A DNA stretch of 64,000 nt from contig NC_030381.2 in NCBI RefSeq assembly GCF_001625215.2, positions 54,547,214 to 54,611,213 on the forward strand, in the 5' to 3' direction. Source of the DNA: Daucus carota subsp. sativus. Taxonomy: Eukaryota > Streptophyta > Magnoliopsida > Apiales > Apiaceae. The position numbers were made by a program, and so were the translations under genes. The notes beneath the pieces were generated by a model. It was not told the origin of the DNA and did not search any database. It saw nothing but the letters and a program-made list of their open reading frames with translations. Each line of letters opens with the position of its first letter. The first letter of the stretch is position 1. Positions 33,358 to 43,540 of the stretch are shown one piece after another.

Positions 33358-34578
33358 TTTTTGAACTTATCTGTATATGATTCATAGCGTAATTGATAGT
33401 TGTTATCTCAGTTGGAGAAAAGATAGCTGTGATCTCTTTTCATTCTATCTGGACTTCTTGTTATTCCAGTGCTCTTTTATAGCGAGGTACAATCTTGAAT
33501 TCCTTAAAGAAAAAAGTGAGCAGATTGCAGAATAAGTATGCTGTCTTGTACTGACCAGCTACATACTCGTAAAATTTATATATTCAATTCGAAACAAACA
33601 ACAACTGATCTAATATGAAAATGGCAATTCGTACTTGCAATTAAATAAAAATAAGATGATGCAGGTAAAGAATGGAGTAATCTTTTCATGCACCAGACCG
33701 TACAATGTGAGGTATGAACTGTTAATTCTAAAAAATGAAAGAGTCAATGCATAAACTATGCAACTTACCAATGAATATTATTTAATTGAAATATATTTGT
33801 AGTTTTCATTTATTAATATATATAAAAGAAACAGATTCATTGCATTAGGTGGGAGATGAACCCAAGTCTAGCATCTTTGGGGCATAAATATGCCTTTGTG
33901 TCCATAATTAAATATGAAAATATCGGGGATCGCAGGAAGAAGTCGTATTCGAGTCTCCTGAAAGCTCTCATACCATTTTAAGTGACCAGTCCTCATGAAA
34001 CCTTAAATTCTAGCAGTTATTTTTGTAAATTGGTGATTTCAACATCCTTATGTTAAGGTACGAGTTAATACTAAGCCTATTATAAACATTTAATGATATA
34101 ACATGGAGACTTTACATATTTTCTGGGCACTACGCAGCTATAGGAAAATGGTAATATGCTTGCTGCAGACCTGCAGTAGCACATGGCTCAGAAGAACACA
34201 AAGATGGAAGAAAATGCAGCGCTCAACTCTTGGAACCAAGGATAGCCAGTCCAGCAATAAAAAACAGCACACAGATGCAAGTTGCTCCTGATTGCATTAT
34301 CTTTTTTCAATATTAGCTGTCAAGATTCTTAAAAAATGAAATTGTACCAAATTGTGCCATCGGATCCATTAGGTATTATCGCTTCATCCTCATCAACTCC
34401 CCCCACACGGACGGCTGAAACCTGCACGTGTACATTATCAGCATACACGATACTGCAAGACCATTATTGTGCGTGTTACATAAACACATATACTATATGT
34501 AAAATTGTATCGGTATTTCCAAGGAGCAAGAAAATAATGCAGAAAGCTGGCAAATTAGAAATCTGATAAACCGATAGT
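33358..34578. other. Array spacer D-E
   Basis: Gene D 3' UTR and diverged duplicated sequence, including GGCTGAAACCTGCACGTGTA at about 34412. A short frame at 34103-34291 has no family motif and was not called. Confidence 0.5.
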
Positions 34579-34636
34579 TTAGCTGGCAGATTATTCCTAT
34601 TTAAAATTATAATGAGAATCACCCTGTGTATATAAA
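34579..34636 (+). promoter_or_regulatory. Promoter of array gene E (decayed upstream block)
   Basis: TTTAGCTGGCAGATTATTCC is a weak form of the shared block, only about 45 bases from TATATAAACCCC (TATA 34629-34636). The usual spacing is over 100 bases, so a deletion is likely. Confidence 0.5.
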
Positions 34637-34720
34637 CCCCTGTAGTAAAGCCATTGTTCTCTCCGAATCTTCAATAACAGTGCACTATATTGGCATAGAA
34701 AGGTGGTTATTCGAAGCAGG

Positions 34721-34996
34721 ATGACTAATGTCTCTGCAGTAGTACCAGCAGAATGTTTAAGAAGTAGAAGGTCTCCACCTAAGAGAGGACAAATAAAGAT
34801 GAGGATAGCAACTAATGCTCTGCATTCAATTGCATATGCACTATCAAAGACCTCCAATCACCAACCATGGACTGGAAAACTTACTGCAGGAACTTACAGA
34901 AGTAAAAGATTTATACCGAGGAGGGGACAAATAAAGTGCAGGATAGCAACTAATGTTCTTCATTCAATTGTCTATGCACTATCAAGGGCCTCCTAA
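34721..34996 (+). CDS. Array gene E: double-core RGQIK/LHSI protein
   Basis: Intronless, 91 residues. Core 1, PKRGQIKMRIATNALHSIAY, is followed by ALSKTSNHQPWTGKLTAG. A short RSKRFI linker leads to core 2, PRRGQIKCRIATNVLHSIVY, ending ALSRAS. It is a tandem duplication of the core inside one ORF. The ancestral first ATG is gone: the region aligning with ATGGAAAGCAGGATG reads TTCGAAGCAGGATG, so translation probably starts at the old Met5. The end is also shortened by a stop where the others read the Ser of SDHH; sequence resembling the lost tail continues after it. Both cores keep all invariant residues, which argues for selection rather than decay. Confidence 0.78.
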   Translation: MTNVSAVVPAECLRSRRSPPKRGQIKMRIATNALHSIAYALSKTSNHQPWTGKLTAGTYRSKRFIPRRGQIKCRIATNVLHSIVYALSRAS

Positions 34997-37071
34997 AATC
35001 ACCCACCGGTCTGATCAGAGAACTTATAACTGAAATGCTTTTACTGTATCGTAAAAGTTCTCTGGTTTCTTCTCCCTGTACTTTCAGTTGATCATTGGTA
35101 TTCAAAATTAGTGATTATGAACTGAAGAAAGTTTAATAAAAAGGATCTCTTAATTTCTGTATCTAGGGAAAATTTCAGATGTTTGCTGCATTTAATGGCA
35201 GGGTGTGCCCACGTGTTCATCTGCTAAAGAAGTCACATTCACATCCAACAAAAATAGAGTACATAGCTGATCGATGACCCCAAGATAAAAACTAGAACAA
35301 GAATAAGAGTTTCTAATATTATTTACAGAGTTCAAGCAACCCATACAGAAGACACTAAAGCAATATCAGATGATGTCAAACTTCCCGGAAAAAAAAACAG
35401 AACATGTACAGCTTCAGTCTGTCATATACTGCCTCCCAGTACAATCTACTTACTATGTAGATAGTTTGTTCCGTTTTATCAAAATTACCGAAAAATGGAT
35501 AGAAGAATCATCATTTAATTTTAGATGCTAACAACCGCAGAAAGAGCCAAAAAAAGGAAAGTATAATGCAAGTGTTGCCTGCTTGGTGGTTCTACAATCA
35601 TGATCAAGATAAGCACACTGGTTAGTTAAAGGCTTGTTAGAGGATGGTTGAGACAACAAAATAAATAATGTTCCAGCATAGTAGGATGGGCATGTACAGC
35701 AAGACTATAAGACTTTTAAAGTATGAAATCAGCATTACAGTTAAAAAGGTAAGGTACTTTAAAAGCAACACAACAATTAGCAATTAAAAGGCAAAGGCAA
35801 GGCAAACAACTATAAGTAAGTAAACCCTACAAATTTTTACAGTTTTCTTCCCTTATTTTTTTACCTGTCTCTGATACTAATGCCAACTAAAAGAAAGAAT
35901 ATATCATATGCCTGCAAAAATTATATAAAACCTCTCCTTAAGTGCATATTTAAGCAAGTGGCTGCTAATTTAAAGAAGAAAAAGAGACAATACCGCAACT
36001 TGCATAATGATTAGGATTATCATGGTTTCATCATTGCAAACATCATCACTGCAGAATGATTCCCCCTAAAGTAATTTAATGTACTTCCTCTCCATGTGCT
36101 GAAGCCGCATTCGTAAATTTGCAAAGCACGGGGGCTTGGCATGTAGCTATTAAAGAAAGCCTATTCGTGATTTCCAATGATAGATCCCTGAGAACATGGA
36201 TAGCCCTTGTGTATATAGCTGTCAAAATTAACATAAACATATAAATAGTTCTCACCAGTAGATCATTACCATTGTGATCCTCATTTGAATTTTCCACTGA
36301 TCCAATTACCTGTACAAATCCACACGTGTGATTGTGGACCAAGAAGCCAGTATGAAAATTAACTACAATAATGTATAATGGCATATTAATAATGCCAAGA
36401 AGCAATGCAATGAAATCAAGTTGTCTCAAGTTGGGGAGAAAGGAATCTTCTGCAGCAGACACTATTGCTGGCATGCTCCTAACCCCCATAAACTATAAGA
36501 ATATATAAGAAACCGAGCCAGATTGACAGTTTCAAAGCCACTGAGGAGTCACACTTCTGTTGTATAATATGTGCAGTGGATTATGATTCACTTATTATAT
36601 ATCAACAATGTGGTGTGTATCTATTATTGAGTTCTTATTCCATATTTTATTGTCAAATGTTTTATGTTTGATAAATAACTGATAGTATAGTTGTATTTAT
36701 AATGCATAGTTGATGTTTTACTTGCAAACATAGATGGCCTTCTTAACATCATCTATATAACGGCTAGTTACTCGATGAGTTCTTGCCTAGATGTATGCTG
36801 TTAAAGTTACCTGTCAAATGTACACATAAAACAGAACTGTTCTTACAAAATTTTCTCTGAGCACTGCTAAGTTCTCATCCTGTTTGTTCATCAATACTCC
36901 AGATTTCAGTACATGTACCTGCAAAGTCGTGCACATTCACTATAAGCAAATCAAAACAAGTATTCAGTCACATTAGCTAGATTAATCTACATTGAAATTC
37001 TCAATAAGTCAACTCATTACTAAATAACCAAATCGTCTCGGGAAAAAGGAATCTTCTGTAACAGACAATTC
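34997..37071. other. Array spacer E-F with orphan promoter
   Basis: No family ORF. The part 36430-36520 closely matches the gene F upstream region. The antisense frames at 36076-36489 and 37009-37257 are reverse translations of these promoter copies. Confidence 0.55.
36466..36509 (+). promoter_or_regulatory. Orphan array promoter with TATA-like box
   Basis: TGCTGGCATGCTCCTAACCC and, 25 bases on, GAATATATAAG. The preceding GGAATCTTCTGCAGCAGAC matches GGAATCTTCTGTAACAGAC before gene F. No small-protein ORF follows, so the coding part of this unit is lost. Confidence 0.55.
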
Positions 37072-37186
37072 CGCTGGCATGCTCCTCAACCCCAACCAAT
37101 AGAAATAAATAAATTTCAAAAAATACATATGCACCAGATCAACTCTTTCCCACTTGTATTTGGATGAGTCATTTCTACTATATAAA
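37072..37186 (+). promoter_or_regulatory. Promoter module of array gene F
   Basis: CGCTGGCATGCTCCTCAACC followed by CC at 37072, and CTATATAAACTCCCC with TATA at 37179-37186. The ATG lies 104 bases below. Confidence 0.7.
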
Positions 37187-37289
37187 CTCCCCACAGCACA
37201 AGCAAAAAACCTACTGGTGTTCATTTGTAATAACTGATATTTAGAGTCCAGATACAACTTTTATCAGTTCCAGAGGGGTGACATTAAAC

Positions 37290-37472
37290 ATGGGAAGCAA
37301 GATCTTTAATGTACCAGAGGCAGCAACTGCAGATAGTTTCAGAAGTAGAAGGCCTCTACCTAAGCGGGGGCAAGTGAAATCAAGGATAGCCGCTGTTGTT
37401 CTTCATTCAATTGTTTCCATGCTTTCAAGAACCTCTTATGATCACCATCAATCCAGTGGAAAACGCTTTTGA
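37290..37472 (+). CDS. Array gene F: small basic RGQVK/LHSI protein
   Basis: Intronless, 60 residues. The N-terminus MGSKIFNVPEAATADSFRSR differs from B-D, but the core PKRGQVKSRIAAVVLHSIVS and tail MLSRTSYDHHQSSGKRF are clear. It is the last copy in the array. It has the same basic charge, predicted amphipathic helix and His-rich end. The strong conservation of promoter and core but not of the first 20 residues points to the core and tail as the functional part. Function unknown. Confidence 0.8.
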   Translation: MGSKIFNVPEAATADSFRSRRPLPKRGQVKSRIAAVVLHSIVSMLSRTSYDHHQSSGKRF

Positions 37473-38814
37473 TAGGTGAAAGTCATTCAAGATTGTTAAT
37501 GTAGATAAAGTGGTTGTAAAAGTTGTAATTCTCTTCTCCTTTATGGTTTTTTGATATATTCTCTTCTATTTCTTCTTCTTTTTTCCGGTTTCTTCTTCTG
37601 CCTGTAATTCAGCTTATATCAGACATACAGGTATAGTTTTGATAGGGAACTAGCAAAACAAGGAAGCACATGAGAGTACATGTAGTATCTAAGAACTAAC
37701 ATCTAACTTTGGATCACAAGAAGACAGCAAGTTCTGTAATTGCACCACATTACTAACTTTGATCCCATGCATATTCACAGTCAGGTTTATACATGCACAG
37801 ACTCCAAATAGTATACTTAAGTTAAATATATGTTCATATACCTTTTCCCACTTCTCAGACTGGCCAAATCATGTGTCACAACAAGAATGGTCATGGCACA
37901 CATACAAAATCGATACATGTATCTAGAACATCACCAGGTTATGAACCTCCCTGATATACATCATTTCACTATGCTGCAAATAATACGTGGTCAGTCTTAA
38001 TTATTAACATAGTGAATGATAATTGGGTCACCAATAATATTATCATCTTAATTGGTGAAGAAGTATCTTATGAACCAAGGAATACCTGAATTACTCCCAT
38101 TTCTGGTTATGCGTTACAGCTCAAAACAAAACATAACAATTACCTATTTTTAAATATGCATTGGGAAGAAAAAATATTCTTTATTCAAATAGGAGCATGC
38201 TGTATATTAATTGACAGGTGAAAAAAAAAACGAATAACAGAAAGATTAGAGAACCATGGTGCTGGGGGTTCAAAGATGGGTTTACATTGCACTGTGGCAT
38301 TTGCCAATCATATAAGATAAAATTTCTAACATGCAAAAATTGATGTTTAAGCTCTATGCCCAATCAAACTTTACGGAGAAAGTAACAGCCCCCCCCCCCC
38401 CCCAGACACACACCCTCCCATAACAAATGTGAGCTCATGAGTATCCGACTGGCGGTAGTCAAGTATCAACTTATCCTTCCTATTTACATATTTACAGAGA
38501 TTATATTTGTAATTCCTTGCTCAAGGATTTTGGAAAAGTAAAAACTCTAAGTTACATAGATACATCTGATCAATTCAATAACCTGATCATTTAACGCCAC
38601 CCTTCTGTACTCTATAAAACCACAAAGTTAATTTTACAATGGCCATCTCCTCATTTCTTGCCATTTCATGCATACTCCCTGACCAAGTTAGAGCCTTTCT
38701 GCATGTAGCATCATATATAAGATGCAGTTCAGTTCATTTCCAGACTCGATAATATGGAATCTCACCAGAACTTCCTCCTGGCCTTCTAACAACTATCCAA
38801 GTGAGTTATTAATA
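37473..38814. other. Spacer between array and PPR gene
   Basis: Gene F 3' UTR, then non-coding sequence; the right end is probably PPR 3' UTR. A run of 15 C lies at 38389-38403. No gene supported. Confidence 0.5.
38389..38403. repeat. Poly(C) homopolymer
   Basis: Fifteen consecutive C, unusual in this AT-rich region; its length may be uncertain from sequencing. Confidence 0.9.
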
Positions 38815-41253
38815 TTATTCAATGTCTGCATAGCAACTTATGCCATCTTCCTTTTCATCAGGTATTTCCGCCATCTGATTACTCAAAAGTTGCAGATTGA
38901 AATAAATTTCCTTACACTCAGGATGAGATGCATCAGCAGCAAAAAAGTAATGAATGGCCCCTTTAACCTGAGTCCAACTCGAACCAGGTTCCTTGTCCAC
39001 TATTTTTGCCTTCATTCTCCTTCTCAATTTACTAACAACATTCCACATGCCAGCAGAAGCATAGAGATTGGAGAGAAGAACATAAACAGAGTCATTTTCA
39101 GGCTGCAGCTCAAGAAGTTTCCTTGCCGCAACTTGTCCTAGATCAATGTTTCCGTGAACATGGCATGCTGATAGAAGAATTTGCCATATTTGGGCATCAG
39201 GGACAATAGACATTTGAGAAATAGTCCTTTCTGCCTCTTCAAGCAGACCAACTCGACCCAGAACGTCAACTACACAAGCATAGTGTTCTAAACATGGGAC
39301 CACTCCATGAAGATCGAACATGGAACTCAAGTGATATTTTGCTTCATTCACCAGTCCTGCATGACAACAGGAACTAAGAACACTAAGGTAACTTATCTCA
39401 TCGGGTTGCACCCCACATTCAGACATTGTGCTTAATAAATTGCAAACTTCGTGATATCTGCCACATTGAGCATATCCCATCATCATAGCATTCCAAGCTG
39501 CTAAATTGTGTTGATCTTTATCTCTAAGAGCCTTCTCTGCATCATTTATACTTCCACACTTGCAATAAGCATCTATAACAGCACTCTTAATAAATATATT
39601 CTTATCCATGCCCAATTTCAGAATCAGAGAATGGATAGTTTTCCCATGATCTAAATTTGTCAAAAAGCCACAAGCTTTAAAAAGCACAGTAAAAGTCACA
39701 TGATCAACTGCCAAGCACTGGCTCCATCTCGCTTGGAAAAATTCCAGCACATCAGCATGGCAGCCAGCATGAATACATGTGCTTAACATTGCATTGAGAT
39801 GTACAGTATTCACACGATCAATCTCAGAAAACAGCCTTTTTGATTCAGTAATAGCATTGCATTTCCCATACGTTGTCATTAAACAGGTCTGCATGGATTC
39901 ATCTGACACGAAGCCAAGCTTGACTATGATTGAATGGATTTGCATTGCCTGCTTTGAGGAATCAGAACGCGATGCTGCTCTAAGAACACTGGCAAGAGTA
40001 TATTTATTAATCTCTACTCGAAACTTTTGCATTTCAGAAAACAGTGCAATAGCTTGATCTTGAAGTCCATTTTCAGCATAACAACTTATCAAAGCATTCC
40101 AAGAAACAGAGTCTTGAAACACCATTTCGTCAAACAACCGTTCAGCATCACTCATTTCCCCACACTTCCCATACATAAATATCAAAGCACCACAAACAGA
40201 TGACTCAGTCAAATACCCATCCTTGCAACAAAGACCATGAATTTGTTTTCCCCATCCTAACACATCCGCTCCTCCCACCACTGACAAAGTATTAGTAATA
40301 CAAAACTCATTAATCTCCAAACCTCTATCAACACACATTTTAAACAAACTATAAGCCTCCAGTCCATCATAAGCAGCATTAATCCTCCCCGACCACGAAA
40401 CCACATCCGGTCTCGGATTTTCATCAAACACCTTAACTGCACATACCCTATACCCAAACCTACTATACATATTCATAAGTGCATTATTAACATGACTTGA
40501 ACACCCACATAAAATTCCCATCTTCACTAAAAACCCATGAATTTGCTCCCCCTCAACAACATCAAACAACCCACCAAGCATACCACTCAAACAGAACTCA
40601 TTAATTTCCAACCCTAACCATCTCATTTTCAAGAAAATCTCCCTAGCCTCACTAAACCACCCATTCACAACAAACCCATTAATCATAGCAGTCCAAACAA
40701 CACAATCAACCACCGCACACTCCTCAAAACACCTCTCCCCCTCTCTCACAAACCCTAATCTACAGTAATTCTCAATTAGCCCACTAACAAAAAACACATT
40801 ACAAAAAAACCCTAATTTCAAGAACACACAATGAGCCACCACATTTTCTTGAAAACTCACACAAGCACTAATCAAGCAACTGGGTGTGTAAGAATCACAA
40901 AAAAGACCCATTTTCCTCAACCTCCTGAACATCCCAAAAGCGGGTCCGGGTCGGGCATGTTTGGCAAACCCGGAAATCAAGGAGTTGAACACAACAGTGT
41001 CAGGGTGGTGAGTGTCATTGAGGTAAAGGGTGGCCCTTGAAAAGTCACCAGAGAGAGAGAAGTGAGAGATAAGAGTAGAGGCTAGAAAGTGGTCAAGAAA
41101 TGAGCCTGATTTGATGAAGAGGGCGTAGATTGAGTCAGTGAGGAGAGGGGTTTGGTGGGAGAGAGATGATTTGAGGGCTTGTGAGTAGAGGTTTTGGTGG
41201 AGGAGAGATTTTAAGGTGGTGGGAGAGAGTTTGTGCGAGAGAGAGAGTTTCAT
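38815..41253 (-). CDS. PLS-class pentatricopeptide repeat protein (E-type, no DYW)
   Basis: Single exon, 812 residues from the first ATG (MKLSLSHKLSPTTL). The longer frame upstream to 41304 begins at a non-ATG codon. The N-terminus is Ser/Leu/Lys-rich and suits an organelle presequence. At least a dozen P, L and S repeats follow, for example VVFNSLISGFAK, VVWTAMINGFVVNG, VSWNALISCYAENG and AAWNAMMMGYAQCG. The E region follows (ILLSACHVHGNIDLGQVAAR, VYVLLSNLYASAGMWN), then KEPGSSWTQVKGAIHYFFAA. It ends soon after, without the DYW deaminase. Such proteins bind organelle RNA and usually serve C-to-U editing, recruiting a separate DYW partner. The editing site and organelle cannot be read from here. 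Intronless, as is usual for the family. Confidence 0.93.
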   Translation of the reverse strand: MKLSLSHKLSPTTLKSLLHQNLYSQALKSSLSHQTPLLTDSIYALFIKSGSFLDHFLASTLISHFSLSGDFSRATLYLNDTHHPDTVVFNSLISGFAKHARPGPAFGMFRRLRKMGLFCDSYTPSCLISACVSFQENVVAHCVFLKLGFFCNVFFVSGLIENYCRLGFVREGERCFEECAVVDCVVWTAMINGFVVNGWFSEAREIFLKMRWLGLEINEFCLSGMLGGLFDVVEGEQIHGFLVKMGILCGCSSHVNNALMNMYSRFGYRVCAVKVFDENPRPDVVSWSGRINAAYDGLEAYSLFKMCVDRGLEINEFCITNTLSVVGGADVLGWGKQIHGLCCKDGYLTESSVCGALIFMYGKCGEMSDAERLFDEMVFQDSVSWNALISCYAENGLQDQAIALFSEMQKFRVEINKYTLASVLRAASRSDSSKQAMQIHSIIVKLGFVSDESMQTCLMTTYGKCNAITESKRLFSEIDRVNTVHLNAMLSTCIHAGCHADVLEFFQARWSQCLAVDHVTFTVLFKACGFLTNLDHGKTIHSLILKLGMDKNIFIKSAVIDAYCKCGSINDAEKALRDKDQHNLAAWNAMMMGYAQCGRYHEVCNLLSTMSECGVQPDEISYLSVLSSCCHAGLVNEAKYHLSSMFDLHGVVPCLEHYACVVDVLGRVGLLEEAERTISQMSIVPDAQIWQILLSACHVHGNIDLGQVAARKLLELQPENDSVYVLLSNLYASAGMWNVVSKLRRRMKAKIVDKEPGSSWTQVKGAIHYFFAADASHPECKEIYFNLQLLSNQMAEIPDEKEDGISCYADIE

Positions 41254-43540
41254 GCATGCACAGCTTGTTTTGTTTGTACTTTTTGTTTGGATTTTTAAGA
41301 TCAACTGAACTTCAAATAGAATTCACATGATTTCAGGTCGTCTATCGTTTTTTCGAGAGAAAACTGGATTTTGTGTACCCATATTTTAGGGTGTTTTGCA
41401 CTTTCAATACTTAGACTTCTAATCTGGCACTTGCAATACTAACATATTAAAATTGTATTGTTTCTGTCCCAATGAATTGTGGCAGCTTTTTACGACTCTT
41501 CTCAAGTATAGTTACATAATTTTTCTTTAATAACATCAACAAAATCATCAAATAATAAAAGTAATAATATTTTGATATTAAAAAAATTTAGATCAGTAAA
41601 TAGTAGTGATCCAAATTTGGACCAGTACTATTCACTGATTCAATTTTTCCAATTTTTCAAGAATTGCGAAATATTTTTTGAGATGCACATTTCAAGACGA
41701 GTATTTAATTATATCAATTTTAGAAAAAGATATCTCACACTTTTGAATGTTTTCTAAAAAAACATATTCTCCTGAAAAATATTAATAAAATATTTTTTAA
41801 AGAAATGAGTATATGATTAATAAAATTACTCTAAGCCGTTGTCACTTTCGCCTATTCTAAAATATTTAATATCATATTTTAGTTTTTATTGAGGGACTAA
41901 CATCACAAGTTATGCATATATAATTTGTTGAAAATTTAGGGATGATTCTCAAATATTTGTAGAAGATTGTATATCTGTGAGAATGACTACCTGCTTATAA
42001 TTGTTTTCAAAAAAAACAAAGGTAAATGTGAAGTAGAAAGTACCGAAATAGTAAAAATGGATATTTTTGTTACATGAAACTTTTTTTAAATTTGTCACCT
42101 CTTTTTATACGTTACACAATTTCAATTATACGATTTCTTTGGTTTCTTACTTTAAAAAGAAAAAAAAAGTCTCTCGTATAATAAATTCAATTCAAACTAA
42201 GTATAATTAAATAGGAATATTTTGGTTGATAGTGAATATTAGACAAATATGTCAAACATATGTTTTATTTATTTCAAAAGATTATAGAAATCCAACTTAA
42301 CATAAAAATGAAAATAAAGTTAATGAGAACAAAATATACCATTTTAATATACATGGTACTAGTACAAAGCAATGACCAATCAACAAAGCAATTAGTGAGA
42401 GATTTTTGATTAAGGGACCAAGATAATCTGGAGTCAACGAAGATAACTTTGAATAGACTTTACCAAAAACAGAAGTCCAATAATTTCAACGCATTCAACA
42501 CTGTCAAATCCTGCATCGAACGGCGTGCATGTCCTGACTCCTGCATAAGCAATTACGCTACTACGTTTTTTTTTTTCAAATTAGAAAACCTCATAATTAA
42601 TTTTATTATCTTTTTAATAAGCACATTAATCAATTTTTAGTTATTTGTTCATTAATTTAATAATTTGAAAAATATATGTTGAAATAATTTAAAAATTATT
42701 TTTAATAAAAAATATCTCTATATTATTTTAATTATTTAATATATATATATATATATATATAATCTATTAAATTTTGATCTTTGAGCCAACTAACTAGAGA
42801 TATGCTTCTTTTTTTATGGAATTTTGTTTTGATAATATTTTCTCAATTTTTTGTCTGAATGTGACTTCACAAAAAAATTTAAAGAATTGAGTCTGTGAAA
42901 TAAAAACAAACAATTACTAAATTTGTTTAGTTAAGAAATATTATGTAGAGTATGACGGGGTATAGTTCAGAGAGTCGTTCATCTCGAGTTAATATAATAA
43001 TCGATGTTACTGGCCAGCTTCCAAGGGAACATCTGGGAAAGGTTCTTTTAGTCCTAATAAATAATATCACAGATTCGGTATAAATAATTCTTTCACTTTT
43101 TTCTCTTTATAAAAAATTTAAATTATTATTCTGGAATTTACTATTTTCGAATTTACGTAGTTAATAACTTGATATACATGTGAGTATGTGACCATGTGTG
43201 CACGACTTGTTTATACTAAATTTTATTCAAGCTAAAAAAAGCCATTGGTGACACAAGCTTTCTGCAAAGGAGTTTGCTACCTGGCAGCTAACTAATGCAT
43301 CTCTCTCTGTCTCTCTCCATCTCTCCCTCTCTCTCTCTTTCATTCATACATCATCATAACTACTTTGTAATCTATTTTGCTTTGTACATTCATTAGCTTC
43401 CTTAAATCTTCATTTGTAACTTCCCATAAGGTACCCATCCTTTTCTTTCTGCTAAAATCTATGAAAAGATTGAATCTTTACATCAAGAACCAAAATTTAT
43501 AACAGCCCTTTTACAAGTTTTTGAAGTTTGATTTGGTACC
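41254..43540. other. Intergenic AT-rich spacer
   Basis: PPR 5' region to the left. The middle is AT-rich and contains a (TA)n run at 42738-42761. A tRNA-like GGGGTATAGTTCAG lies at about 42957 without other tRNA features. A CT-rich tract at 43298-43340 lies in the probable promoter or 5' UTR of the glycosyltransferase gene. Confidence 0.5.
43298..43340 (+). repeat. (CT)n-rich tract in the glycosyltransferase 5' region
   Basis: TCTCTCTCTGTCTCTCTCCA and further CT units, about 200 bases before the ATG. Y-patch or CT-rich leaders are common near plant transcription starts. Confidence 0.7.

Noticed and set aside
36076-36489. 137-residue minus-strand ORF
   Set aside because: Reverse translation of an array promoter copy; the similar frame at 37009-37257 comes from the gene F promoter on the same strand, which explains their resemblance.
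41254-41304. N-terminal extension of the PPR protein
   Set aside because: It would begin at TTG; the first ATG is at 41253.
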